Virus record (IMG/VR): IMGVR_UViG_3300043773_000923
Span: 1-41,136 of that record
From: a virus
Length of the DNA stretch: 41,136 bases
Strand: one strand, 5' to 3'
Of the stretch, positions 8,579 to 15,804 are shown one piece after another. Positions within the stretch are counted from its first letter, which is position 1; each line of letters opens with the position of its first letter. Below the pieces are notes generated by a model. The model was given only the letters and a program-made list of their open reading frames with translations, ran no database searches and was not told the DNA's origin. The translations under genes and the position numbers were made by a program.

Positions 8579-8607
8579 TTGACATTTATTCGGTTTTAAT
8601 GTATAAT
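8579..8607 (+). promoter_or_regulatory. Consensus sigma70-type promoter
   Basis: TTGACA at 8579-8584, a 17-bp spacer and TATAAT at 8602-8607, a perfect match to the bacterial housekeeping consensus. It drives the genes from 8637. An ATG lies six bases after the -10 (8614) and opens an eight-codon leader frame. Confidence 0.85.
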
Positions 8608-8613
8608 TACTCT

Positions 8614-8640
8614 ATGATAATTGAAAAGGAAATCGAATGA
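8614..8640 (+). CDS. Possible eight-codon leader peptide
   Basis: ATG at 8614 lies exactly six bases past the -10 box, at or next to the expected transcription start, and encodes MIIEKEIE before TGA 8638-8640. That stop overlaps the ATG of the next gene (ATGA at 8637). The AAAAGGA inside it serves as Shine-Dalgarno for the 8637 gene. It may be a leaderless coupling peptide, or a chance frame. Confidence 0.35.
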   Translation: MIIEKEIE

Positions 8641-8873
8641 AAGTCTTATATACCAGCCCTGTCTTCAAAGATGCCGATGGCTCTGCTCGTCAAGTGATGA
8701 TTCCTCTGCATGCTGTCGAAACCTATGCCAAACGTGATGCTGCTCTTTTGGCTATGATTGCTCTTGGTGGTATCAATGCTGATCCCACTCCCGAGTTTAT
8801 GACTTTTCGCAAAACGATGATGTCTGCGAAACGCAAGATTGAACGCAATGGTTGGTACTCTCGCGAAGTTTGA
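8637..8873 (+). CDS. Small phage protein, function unknown
   Basis: 78 residues, soluble and basic at the C-terminus (MSAKRKIERNGWYSREV). No Cys pairs, membrane segment or known motif. AAAAGGA lies about six bases before the ATG, and a perfect promoter stands upstream, so it should be well expressed and early. Codon use is more GC-rich than in the cassettes upstream, a trait shared with the following gene. It ends nine bases before that gene. Family not recognised. Confidence 0.65.
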   Translation: MKVLYTSPVFKDADGSARQVMIPLHAVETYAKRDAALLAMIALGGINADPTPEFMTFRKTMMSAKRKIERNGWYSREV

Positions 8874-8882
8874 GGTGATAAC

Positions 8883-9560
8883 ATGAAACTACTTTCAACT
8901 GGTAATCCAAAACTTCTCAAAGGCGAAAAGAAAGGCTACATGTCTTTCGTCCTTCACCTGTCACCTGCGAATGTGTCTGGCTATGAAACCTGCCCCAAAC
9001 GCACTGCTGGTTGCACTGCTGCTTGTCTGAACACAGCTGGTCGTGGTGGTATGTTCAAGAAAGGGGAAACTACTAACATGATTCAGGAAGCACGCAAGCG
9101 TAAGACACGCATGTTCTTTGAATCTCGCGAACAGTTTCTAGTCGATCTTGAAGCAGATATCCGTCTCGGTATCAAGCAAGCTGAGAAGAAAGGATTGATT
9201 CCTTGTTTCCGTCTGAATGGCACCAGCGACATCGCTTGGGAAAAGTATGATATCATCGAGAAATTTCCGAACGTCCAGTTCTATGACTACACGAAGATGC
9301 GCAATCGTAAGGTTTCTCACCTGAAGAACTACCACCTGACTTTCTCTAAGGCAGATGGTAACGACATGGACGTGCGTCTTGCTGCTCAAGCAGGCATGAA
9401 TGTTGCAGCTGTTTTTAAGTCTATGCCTGAGACTTATATCGGTCGTCCTGTGATCGATGGTGATGAAACGGATCTTCGTTTTCTAGATCCGAAAGGTGTT
9501 ATCGTTGGTCTCAAAGCCAAAGGTAAAGCCAAGAAAGATACAACTGGATTCGTGGTGTAA
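8883..9560 (+). CDS. gp88/DUF7227-like phage protein
   Basis: 225 residues. The first third has a Cys cluster, ETCPKRTAGCTAACLN at about 35-50, followed by a GRGGMFKKGET segment and then (about 75-190) alternating helices and strands including FRLNGTSDIAWEKYDI and NVQFYDYTKM. This arrangement resembles the gp88 / DUF7227 family of phage proteins, which have a TIM-barrel-like predicted fold and a Cys cluster that could hold metal; I recall the family only from memory and its activity is not established. GAGGTGATAAC precedes the ATG as Shine-Dalgarno. Local GC is about 45-50% in the lines I counted (9181, 9301) against about 28% at 4621. Confidence 0.65.
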   Translation: MKLLSTGNPKLLKGEKKGYMSFVLHLSPANVSGYETCPKRTAGCTAACLNTAGRGGMFKKGETTNMIQEARKRKTRMFFESREQFLVDLEADIRLGIKQAEKKGLIPCFRLNGTSDIAWEKYDIIEKFPNVQFYDYTKMRNRKVSHLKNYHLTFSKADGNDMDVRLAAQAGMNVAAVFKSMPETYIGRPVIDGDETDLRFLDPKGVIVGLKAKGKAKKDTTGFVV

Positions 9561-9561
9561 T

Positions 9562-9774
9562 ATGTGGGCACTTCTCTTTATCGTAGCAGCACCATCTGAT
9601 TACACAATACATTCAACTTATGCTACTTACGAACAGTGCTTCAAAGCCGAACAAAGATATGTTAGCATATTCGAACAAACTGGTTCAAAATTGAAAACTA
9701 GATGCGTGCTAAAGAGTCGTGTTCCGCCAAACAAAGAGTCGACGCTAGTAATTAAAAAATACGTGCTACCCTGA
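9562..9774 (+). CDS. Small protein with hydrophobic N-terminus, unknown
   Basis: 70 residues starting MWALLFIVAAPSDYTIHS. The short hydrophobic start could be a weak signal or anchor sequence; two cysteines (about 20 and 42) could form a disulphide if exported. Start ATG 9562 directly follows the previous stop (TAA at 9558-9560). An upstream ATG at 9496 lies inside the gp88-like gene and is not preferred. No family recognised. Confidence 0.55.
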   Translation: MWALLFIVAAPSDYTIHSTYATYEQCFKAEQRYVSIFEQTGSKLKTRCVLKSRVPPNKESTLVIKKYVLP

Positions 9775-9775
9775 C

Positions 9776-9804
9776 TTGACATTTAATCATAACTGAGGTA
9801 AAAT
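9776..9804 (+). promoter_or_regulatory. Sigma70-type promoter giving a leaderless mRNA
   Basis: TTGACA 9776-9781, 17-bp spacer ending GAGG, TAAAAT 9799-9804. The ATG of the next gene is six bases further on at 9811, about where transcription should begin, and no Shine-Dalgarno exists. Confidence 0.75.
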
Positions 9805-9810
9805 ATTCTT

Positions 9811-10191
9811 ATGGGATTAATGCCATCATTTTTTACAACAACGAATACGAAAAAGCGAAAGCAGAAATTTAAATCTGCTGAAGAAAAGCGTAAGCACATT
9901 CAACTCGAACAATCTTGGAATGAATTGAAAAGGAGACATCATGTTGAACCAAGTAAAAAATCTATCTCAAATGACACTCTTTCAGGTTACAAACTTACAA
10001 ATCCTCCTGGGAGAGAATCTGTCAACTATCCTAGTCTCGATACTGGGCATGGTAATGCTACTAAACCAATAGAGGGAAAGCGTTACACTGGTAATAATAT
10101 AATCGGTATTGGAACTTTGCATAAATCCAATGCCGTTCCTATCTTTTCCGATCAGGAAGCGAAGGATATTTCAAAAATGCGTAGAGGTTAA
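9811..10191 (+). CDS. Conserved basic phage protein, unknown; probably leaderless
   Basis: 126 residues, strongly basic N-terminal half (KKRKQKFKSAEEKRKH near 15-30) followed by a Gly/Pro/Asn-rich, probably disordered region with several short motifs (NPPGRESVNYPSLDTGHG, KRYTGNNIIGIGTLHKSNAVP). The C-terminal block up to DQEAKDISKMRRG looks conserved-type. No enzyme motif is seen. The ATG is at the predicted +1 of its own promoter. The stop TAA is one base before the metallophosphoesterase ATG. Confidence 0.65.
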   Translation: MGLMPSFFTTTNTKKRKQKFKSAEEKRKHIQLEQSWNELKRRHHVEPSKKSISNDTLSGYKLTNPPGRESVNYPSLDTGHGNATKPIEGKRYTGNNIIGIGTLHKSNAVPIFSDQEAKDISKMRRG

Positions 10192-10192
10192 A

Positions 10193-11107
10193 ATGAAAAT
10201 TGCGGTTTGTTCAGATGTTCATCTTGAGTTTGCTCCAATTGTCCTTGAAAACAAAGACAATGTGGAAGTTCTCATTCTTTCAGGCGACATCTGTGTAGCA
10301 AAAGATTTAATGGCTCATGACGATCCTTTTCCGACAAAAAAGTCGAAAACATTACATGAGTTCTTTTATAATTGTTGCAATGTATTTCCACATGTGGTTT
10401 ATGTTGCTGGTAATCATGAACACTATCATGGCGACTTTAAGTATACTCTTAAAAATCTAAAGAAGCATCTAAAATATCTACCAAATCTACAAATTCTTGA
10501 TAAGAAACACTGGGATTATAAAGAAGAGTATCGCTTTATTGGTGGTACTTTTTGGACTGACATGAATAAAGAAGACCCAGTGACACTTTATCAGATTAAA
10601 GGTTACATGAATGATTTTCGTTGTGTAAAAAATTCTAATCGCATGGTGACCTTCAAGCATGTAAACTATAAGACTGATGAGAATGGTAAATTTGTGTTTG
10701 ATGAAAATAATAAAATGATTGAGATTGGTACGTCTCACTCGAAAAGAGTTTCAACTTTCTCTCCAGAGGATGCAGTAGAAGATCATAAGAAGATGCTTGC
10801 TTATCTCAAGAAAACTCTTGCAGATACGCCAGAATCAATAAAAGTAGTTGTGGTTGGTCACCACGCACCAAGCAAATTATCTACTCATCCTCGTTATGCG
10901 GATGAATTTGTTACTAATGGCGCATACTCTTCGGATCTTTCAGAATTAATGTTGGATAATCCAAAAATTAAACTTTGGACACATGGTCACACGCATGAAG
11001 TCTTTGACTATATGGTTGGTTCAACTCGTATCGTTTGTAATCCACGTGGTTATGATGGATATGAAGAAACAGCAGATCGTTTTGAACTGAAAGTTGTTGA
11101 GGTATAA
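10193..11107 (+). CDS. Calcineurin-like metallophosphoesterase
   Basis: 304 residues with the full set of metallophosphoesterase motifs: D8-x-H10 (CSDVH), G31-D32, GNHEHY at 73-78, GHH at 222-224 and HGHTH at 264-268. These hold the two metal ions that hydrolyse phosphomono- or diesters. An insert of about 70 residues between motifs three and four (near 125-195) is less conserved and may set substrate choice. The real start is ATG 10193, after AGAGG; the open frame upstream overlaps the previous gene. Similar single-domain enzymes are common in T4-like phages; substrate (nucleotide, RNA end or cyclic nucleotide) cannot be told. Confidence 0.88.
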   Translation: MKIAVCSDVHLEFAPIVLENKDNVEVLILSGDICVAKDLMAHDDPFPTKKSKTLHEFFYNCCNVFPHVVYVAGNHEHYHGDFKYTLKNLKKHLKYLPNLQILDKKHWDYKEEYRFIGGTFWTDMNKEDPVTLYQIKGYMNDFRCVKNSNRMVTFKHVNYKTDENGKFVFDENNKMIEIGTSHSKRVSTFSPEDAVEDHKKMLAYLKKTLADTPESIKVVVVGHHAPSKLSTHPRYADEFVTNGAYSSDLSELMLDNPKIKLWTHGHTHEVFDYMVGSTRIVCNPRGYDGYEETADRFELKVVEV

Positions 11108-11108
11108 T

Positions 11109-11393
11109 GTGAATGATATATTGCTAAATATTTTTGCATGGATAAAAGATGATTGGAAAAGCAATAAATTTCGTTTCCTCATTGAGGTTTTGGCTTGGGC
11201 GATTAGTATTGGGTGTTCTATCACAATGGCACTTACAGTTCCCAATCCTCCCTTACTTATTCTATATCCTATCTGGATTGCTGGTTGTGCTATGTATGCT
11301 TGGGCTTCTTATACTCGGAAATCGTTTGGCATGCTTGCTAACTATCTGCTATTAGTAACGATTGATATGATCGGTTTGTTTAGAATGCTTTAA
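11109..11393 (+). CDS. Small membrane protein, unknown
   Basis: 94 residues with an amphipathic start followed by three hydrophobic segments (about 25-45, 48-66 and 74-92) separated by only a few polar residues. I chose GTG 11109 because GAGG at 11099-11102 is correctly spaced and there is no in-frame ATG before the first membrane segment. It lies one base after the metallophosphoesterase stop, so it is coupled. No family recognised; the topology would fit a small inner-membrane protein. Confidence 0.55.
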   Translation: MNDILLNIFAWIKDDWKSNKFRFLIEVLAWAISIGCSITMALTVPNPPLLILYPIWIAGCAMYAWASYTRKSFGMLANYLLLVTIDMIGLFRML

Positions 11394-11402
11394 GGAGAAA
11401 TT

Positions 11403-11642
11403 ATGGCAAAACAAAAACAGAAACAAAAAAAAGAAGTAGTAATAGACTACATTCCATTTCAATTAAAACCAGATAAAAATTTTAAAATGCATAAGCAAAC
11501 TAAGCGCATATTAGCACTTAGTAATTTTAAAACTGAAGAAGATCGAAATGCTTGGAAACGTGCAATGATTAATGCACAACTTCATGAAGAATCTGCTAAG
11601 CGAAGTTCGTTAAAGAGGGAAAAAGAAGATGTATCCTCATGA
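11403..11642 (+). CDS. Small basic phage protein, unknown
   Basis: 79 residues beginning MAKQKQKQKKEVV, very Lys-rich, otherwise helical and charged to the end. AAGGAG six bases before the ATG gives a strong ribosome site. It overlaps the next gene by 14 bases. High charge suggests nucleic-acid or ribosome binding; no motif supports a more specific call. Confidence 0.6.
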   Translation: MAKQKQKQKKEVVIDYIPFQLKPDKNFKMHKQTKRILALSNFKTEEDRNAWKRAMINAQLHEESAKRSSLKREKEDVSS

Positions 11643-11814
11643 AATCGAACATGCAACTTCTAAAATTCTGCAAATATTAGATATTGACATTAATTCACTT
11701 TCCGAGGTAAAATATAAAGAGTTGGGAGAGTTCGTAACAGCTCTCTCAGCTGTTCATTATTCAAAAGGACATGATGATGGTTACACGTTATGCGCTGGTT
11801 ATTCAAGAAAGTAA
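11629..11814 (+). CDS. Small phage protein, unknown
   Basis: 61 residues, MYPHEIEHATSKILQILDID..., acidic and helical, ending in HDDGYTLCAGYSRK. The reading frame carries, between 11684 and 11713, a sequence closely resembling the phage promoters (TTGACA, 18 bp, TAAAAT preceded by CCGAGG). The end overlaps the start of another small gene in a second frame. Confidence 0.5.
   Translation: MYPHEIEHATSKILQILDIDINSLSEVKYKELGEFVTALSAVHYSKGHDDGYTLCAGYSRK
11684..11713 (+). promoter_or_regulatory. Possible promoter inside a small gene
   Basis: TTGACA 11684-11689, then 18 bp ending CCGAGG, then TAAAAT 11708-11713. It has the same ATT-rich start of spacer and GAGG before the -10 as the intergenic promoters but one extra base. 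It would serve 11777 and downstream genes. Confidence 0.4.
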
Positions 11815-11929
11815 GCCAAGAAATTGGATTGCTAAAGATCTTCGCACACCAAAATATCGTCAGCGTGTAGAATTAAGTAAAAAGAAATATACTCGTAAGG
11901 AGAAACATCGTGGTAATGAACCGATTTGA
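11777..11929 (+). CDS. Small basic phage protein (50 aa)
   Basis: Starts MVTRYALVIQESKPRNW and continues as a short, very basic protein with a KDLRTPKYRQRV segment and a KKKYTRKEKHR tail. Three ATGs in a row (11771, 11774, 11777) follow AAAGGA at about 11764-11769; the third has the best spacing. It overlaps 38 bases with the gene before and 20 with the gene after. The regular basic pattern (PRNWIAKDLRTPKYRQR) looks selected rather than random and I associate it with small conserved T4-like phage proteins. Likely nucleic-acid binding, by composition only. Confidence 0.6.
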   Translation: MVTRYALVIQESKPRNWIAKDLRTPKYRQRVELSKKKYTRKEKHRGNEPI

Positions 11930-12593
11930 TATATCTATGGATGAGGAAATACATAAACACCTAGAAATCGATAAAGGTGATACTACACTTACTTTCAGTG
12001 TTTTCGATACTCCATCTACTGGAGATATTGAGATTGATATTTGTCGCAATGATAAACAAGAAAAGTTGAAGTTCAACTCTTGCAAAATGTTTTTAACGGA
12101 AGAGCAATTTAAAGAACTCTCTTATTTCTTCGATGAAATTCAACGCAAAATTTCTATTCGCAACAGTCATAATATTGTTGAAGATATAAGAATAGATTTT
12201 ATGACAGAAAAAGAAAAACAAATTGACTTCGTTGAAGTTGACGATGACCATGTTAATCTAAACACACCAAATCTTTTTCGTGATGTGATTGACAGTCAGA
12301 ATATTAAAACCAAAATGCGTGCAAGTAAAGATTATTGTAAGCGTTTCTATGCTGCTATGTGTAATACTGACTTATACAAAATTGGTTCTACTGGTGAATA
12401 CGGTTACAGTTGGAGGTCTGCTGGAGCATTAGTTGCTGACATTCTTGGAGAGGGCGATTATCTAAATTGGTACTGTTCTGGTAATGAGGGTTTCGTTGAT
12501 GATGAAATAGCAGATGATCTTAATCAAATCGGATGGGTTGCCATTCCAATGGAAGTAGATAGTTTTGACGAAAAACAAAAAGAGATGTTTTAA
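11910..12593 (+). CDS. Phage protein, unknown, acidic
   Basis: 227 residues, acidic and soluble, with no transmembrane segment. The N-terminal half has beta-rich stretches (TTLTFSVFDTPSTGDIEIDI); the C-terminal half includes KDYCKRFYAAMCN and a Gly/Ser/Trp-rich TGEYGYSWRSAGALVADI segment followed by a very acidic tail. I do not recognise a family. GTG 11910 is preferred over ATG 11916 because AAGGAG at 11897-11902 is seven bases away from the GTG. The last base of the stop is the first base of the next ATG (TAATG). Confidence 0.6.
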   Translation: MVMNRFDISMDEEIHKHLEIDKGDTTLTFSVFDTPSTGDIEIDICRNDKQEKLKFNSCKMFLTEEQFKELSYFFDEIQRKISIRNSHNIVEDIRIDFMTEKEKQIDFVEVDDDHVNLNTPNLFRDVIDSQNIKTKMRASKDYCKRFYAAMCNTDLYKIGSTGEYGYSWRSAGALVADILGEGDYLNWYCSGNEGFVDDEIADDLNQIGWVAIPMEVDSFDEKQKEMF

Positions 12594-12922
12594 TGTTTGA
12601 CGTAATTCTATTTGTAGTATTTTTTTATTTTTTGTTGCAAGGAATATTTGTTTTTGTAAGAATTAAAAAAAATAATGAAGTTCGTGAAGAGATTGGAGAT
12701 CTTATCGCGAAAGCACAAGAAGAATTAAAAAAAGTTCTTGTTGTTCGTGTTGAAAAACATGGAGAAATGTTTTATTTGTATAATCAAACCAGCAACGAAT
12801 TTATTTGTCAGGGTAAGGATTTACAAGAAGTAAGAAAAGCGTATTTACTTCGTTATCCAAACAAACGTGCTTTGGTAGATGACGGAAAAGATTTGTTGTT
12901 TAAGGAGAAATCTCATGTCTAA
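12593..12922 (+). CDS. Single-pass membrane protein, unknown
   Basis: 109 residues. One strongly hydrophobic N-terminal helix (about 3-24, DVILFVVFFYFLLQGIFVFV) is followed by a charged helix and a soluble domain with beta character (VVRVEKHGEMFYLYNQTSNEF) resembling a small ligand- or protein-binding fold. It overlaps both neighbours by a few bases, so it belongs to the same operon. Function unknown. Confidence 0.6.
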   Translation: MFDVILFVVFFYFLLQGIFVFVRIKKNNEVREEIGDLIAKAQEELKKVLVVRVEKHGEMFYLYNQTSNEFICQGKDLQEVRKAYLLRYPNKRALVDDGKDLLFKEKSHV

Positions 12923-13337
12923 TGATATTATTGATGTTGAAGTAAATGAAGTTCCAGATGAGGAACAAATTAAGAAAGAGTTAAATCATCCAAATTTTAA
13001 AAAATGGTTTGCTGGTTTGCTCAAAGAAACTGAAGTAAATCTTAAATTTTTAAAAGCCAATGGCGAAATGAGGGAGATGAGGTGTTCATTAAATGAAGAT
13101 TTTATTCCAGAAGATAAGAGACCAAAAGATTCTGGCAGAAAACAGCCAGAAGATTCTATTGCTGTTTTCGACATTGAGAAACAAGATTGGCGTTCTTTTA
13201 GATTCGATTCTATCAAAGAATTTGATTGGGAGTTACCTGACGATTCTGAGTACCCAAGTGCGCCAATGCCTGTGTTCTTTGACGAAAACGGAAACGAAAT
13301 CAACGAAATTGAAGAGGAGCAAAATGATGGAAGGTAA
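12915..13337 (+). CDS. WYL_2 (DUF2693)-like, Sm-fold phage protein
   Basis: 140 residues. The central part, VNLKFLKANGEMREMRCSL, NEDFIPEDKRP and SIAVFDIEKQDWRSFRFDS (about 41-105), follows the pattern of a family of T4-like phage proteins with a small Sm/SH3-like beta barrel (WYL_2, formerly DUF2693; recalled, not searched). Such barrels are thought to bind ligands or nucleic acid. Both ends are acidic. ATG 12915 is chosen over an upstream ATG at 12879 because AAGGAG precedes it. Overlaps on both sides indicate translational coupling. Confidence 0.65.
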   Translation: MSNDIIDVEVNEVPDEEQIKKELNHPNFKKWFAGLLKETEVNLKFLKANGEMREMRCSLNEDFIPEDKRPKDSGRKQPEDSIAVFDIEKQDWRSFRFDSIKEFDWELPDDSEYPSAPMPVFFDENGNEINEIEEEQNDGR

Positions 13338-13557
13338 TAATGTGTTAGTAACAGCAGCAGCAATTGTAATTATTTCAGTTGCTGGTTGTTTAACCTACTT
13401 AAATGTTGTTGACAGCAACAATAATAAAGAAATAGTATCACGTGCTATCGAAAGAGGTATGGATCCATTACAAGCATCTTGTGCAGCGAACATATCTACG
13501 AACAGTAAAGATATTCGTACTACTTGTGAGAAGCTGGCAATTATAAAAGGAAAGTAA
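13324..13557 (+). CDS. Small single-pass membrane protein
   Basis: 77 residues with one membrane helix near the N-terminus (about 8-28, VLVTAAAIVIISVAGCLTYL) and a soluble tail with three cysteines (two of them, in ASCAANIS and RTTCEKL, could pair). The positive-outside or -inside rule is unclear. GAGGAGC lies just before the ATG. It is followed after one base by another membrane protein, suggesting a pair. Confidence 0.6.
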   Translation: MMEGNNVLVTAAAIVIISVAGCLTYLNVVDSNNNKEIVSRAIERGMDPLQASCAANISTNSKDIRTTCEKLAIIKGK

Positions 13558-13558
13558 T

Positions 13559-13744
13559 ATGACCAAGATTGTTGCTTTACTTCTTCTTGTAATCGCTCTT
13601 ATCATTATTGGACCGATTATAACCATTTGGTCGCTTAATACCCTATTTCCTATTGTTGGGATTCCATACACGCTGGAAACATGGTTGGCAGCATTTATAC
13701 TCTTTGCAGGGGTCACTGGACTTGGGCTTTCGAACAAAAAATAA
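13559..13744 (+). CDS. Two-helix membrane protein
   Basis: 61 residues, almost all hydrophobic: helix one about 3-25 (KIVALLLLVIALIIIGPIITIW), an NTLFPIVGIPYTLETW turn, helix two about 40-56. I recall similar short proteins with IPYT-x-x-TWLAA in T4-like aquatic phages, always of unknown function. AAAGGA precedes the ATG. It is the last gene before the promoter at 13748. Confidence 0.65.
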   Translation: MTKIVALLLLVIALIIIGPIITIWSLNTLFPIVGIPYTLETWLAAFILFAGVTGLGLSNKK

Positions 13745-13747
13745 TGC

Positions 13748-13776
13748 TTGACATTTATTCCTTTTCGAGGTATAAT
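13748..13776 (+). promoter_or_regulatory. Consensus sigma70-type promoter
   Basis: TTGACA 13748-13753, 17-bp spacer ending TTTTCGAGG, TATAAT 13771-13776. Almost identical in the spacer to the promoter at 36591. It drives the 13800 gene and the RNase H operon. A TTG codon sits six bases after the -10 (13783) and opens a six-codon frame that ends overlapping the GTG start at 13800. Confidence 0.85.
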
Positions 13777-13799
13777 ATATACTTGAAAGGAGTCAAAAA

Positions 13800-14909
13800 G
13801 TGACTAAAACAAACGAAGCAAAAGCACGTAAGCGTCAAGAACTCATTGATCGTGTTTCTGGTAAATCTGATGAACCAGTGATCGGTCTTGATCCAGACAA
13901 ATCATATGAGATTGAACTTAATACTGCGTTGAATTGGTTTGCTAATAATGCCGATTCAAAACAGCGTAAGTCATGGGTCTTGTCTTATTACAAAAAACTT
14001 AAGAACAATGACTATGTAGAACATTTTTCTGAGTTGCCTGATTTTGATTTTCATTCACTCGGTGCGTTGCTGCGATTGAAGAGTCGTGGTTCGAATCTGT
14101 CTGTGAAAGAAGAACAGTTTATTGCAGAGAAAGTTTCCGAACTCTTGCAGAAACAGGTTACTAAGAAATTAGTAGTCACATCTAAACCAACCACAGCTGT
14201 TGTTATCAACATCCAAGATCGTATTCTAGAAAAAGCCAAAGAGGTTGCTGGCGAACTAGATGGTCAACTTGATGACTTTATGCTTGCTGGTAAACCTGCT
14301 GGCTTCAAACTCAACTTCACTAATTTAAATTCTGCCATCGCAAAGCAAGTTGCTCCGATGTATAAGACACAACTCGCAGAAATTGAAGAAGCAATTTTGG
14401 GCGAAGATGAACAGCTGGTTGAGGGATATTCAAACTTTACGAAACCACAGCTAAAACGATATCGTGATTTGCTACAGTCAATCATTGACCAGTGCGAACA
14501 AGCGAAGAAGATCGTGCGTAAGCCACGCATTCGTAAAGCAAAACCTGCTGGTGAAGTTGTCAAGCGTCTTAAGTTTAAGAAAGAAGATACTGAACTTGGT
14601 CTTAAGTCTGTCTCTGCTCCGACCATTGTTGGTGCTACAGAGTTGTGGGTTTATAATACAAAGTATCGTAAACTTCAAGTATATCGTGCCATTGAGAACA
14701 GTTCTTTGACTGTTAAGGGAACATCTATCTTGAATTATGACACTAGCACTTCTGGTTCTAAGACTTTGCGTAAACCAAAAGAACAACTGACAGCTATGTT
14801 GTCGATGACAAAACGACCACTGGGTGCTGCGTATAAAGCCATCAAAGGCAAAGAAGCAACACCGAATGGTCGTATTAATGAAGAATGTATCCTGTTGAAA
14901 GTATTTTAA
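13800..14909 (+). CDS. Conserved phage protein, unknown (369 aa)
   Basis: 369 residues, soluble, predicted largely helical up to about 240, with a basic linker (KKIVRKPRIRKAKPAGEVVKRLKFKK near 236-265) and a beta-rich C-terminal domain (ELWVYNTKYRKLQVYRAI onward). GTG start with AAAGGAG at 13786-13792. The basic linker and position just upstream of RNase H suggest a nucleic-acid-associated role; I do not recognise it as a named T4 gene. It comes directly behind one of the strongest promoters in the window, so it should be abundant. Confidence 0.65.
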   Translation: MTKTNEAKARKRQELIDRVSGKSDEPVIGLDPDKSYEIELNTALNWFANNADSKQRKSWVLSYYKKLKNNDYVEHFSELPDFDFHSLGALLRLKSRGSNLSVKEEQFIAEKVSELLQKQVTKKLVVTSKPTTAVVINIQDRILEKAKEVAGELDGQLDDFMLAGKPAGFKLNFTNLNSAIAKQVAPMYKTQLAEIEEAILGEDEQLVEGYSNFTKPQLKRYRDLLQSIIDQCEQAKKIVRKPRIRKAKPAGEVVKRLKFKKEDTELGLKSVSAPTIVGATELWVYNTKYRKLQVYRAIENSSLTVKGTSILNYDTSTSGSKTLRKPKEQLTAMLSMTKRPLGAAYKAIKGKEATPNGRINEECILLKVF

Positions 14910-14910
14910 A

Positions 14911-15804
14911 ATGATTCTAATTGATTATTCGCAAGTAGCACTTGCATCTATCCTGACTTTCCAGGCAGACTTGAAGAGTGGCGATCCAGAAAAAGTTATC
15001 AATCTGATTCGTCACGTTACATTGTCATCAATCAAGTCTTTTAAAAAGAAATATGGAAAAGAGTATGGCGAGATTATTCTTTGTTGCGATGGTCGTAAGT
15101 ACTGGCGTCGCGATGTGTTCCCACACTATAAAGCCAATAGAAAAAAGGCAAGAGATGCCAGCGATCTACCTTGGACACTAATCTTTGATACACTCAATCA
15201 GATGCGCCAAGATGTTGCTGAACATTTCCCATATCGTGTTCTTCATATTGATGAAGCAGAAGCTGATGATATAATTGCTGTTCTTTCCAAATATACACAA
15301 GAGAACGAACTTCTTGACATTGGTTTGGTTTCTGAGCCACAGAAAGTTTTAATTCTTTCTTCTGACCATGACTTCATTCAACTTCAGAAATATGATAATG
15401 TAACACAGTGGTCGCCGAATACTAAAAAATTTGTGAAAGCAACTCAAAGAGATATTCATGAAAAGCGTATTACACATATCGTAAAAGCAGGTGACGATGG
15501 TATTCCAAACATCTTCAGCAAAGACGATGTGTTTGTTAATAACGAACGCCAAAAACCTGTCAGCGCAAAACGTCTTCAGGAATTTATTGAAAATGGTTTT
15601 ATTGCTTGTAAGAATGATGAGGAACGACGTAACTGGCAACGCAACATCGTGTTGGTTGACTTTGATTATATTCCTGAGCAAATTACAAATAAAATTATTG
15701 ATGCGTATCTAAATAATAAACCAAAAGGCGATAAGATGACTGCCATGAAATATTTGATGGAACATCGTTGTCGATTACTACTTGAAGAAATTGAGGAGTT
15801 TTAA
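14911..15804 (+). CDS. rnh: T4-type RNase H (5' to 3' exonuclease / flap endonuclease)
   Basis: 297 residues. Removes RNA primers and 5' flaps during lagging-strand synthesis. The acidic metal sites of the FEN family are in place: D5 (LIDYSQ), D60 (CCDGRKYWRRDVFPHYKANR), E115/E117/D119/D120 (DEAEADD), D152 and D154 (SSDHDF) and D195/D196 (AGDDGIPN). The YWRRDxxxxYKxNR arch motif is diagnostic of the T4 protein group. Length is close to T4 RNase H (305). It starts one base after the previous stop and is followed directly by the 15805 gene. Confidence 0.93.
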   Translation: MILIDYSQVALASILTFQADLKSGDPEKVINLIRHVTLSSIKSFKKKYGKEYGEIILCCDGRKYWRRDVFPHYKANRKKARDASDLPWTLIFDTLNQMRQDVAEHFPYRVLHIDEAEADDIIAVLSKYTQENELLDIGLVSEPQKVLILSSDHDFIQLQKYDNVTQWSPNTKKFVKATQRDIHEKRITHIVKAGDDGIPNIFSKDDVFVNNERQKPVSAKRLQEFIENGFIACKNDEERRNWQRNIVLVDFDYIPEQITNKIIDAYLNNKPKGDKMTAMKYLMEHRCRLLLEEIEEF

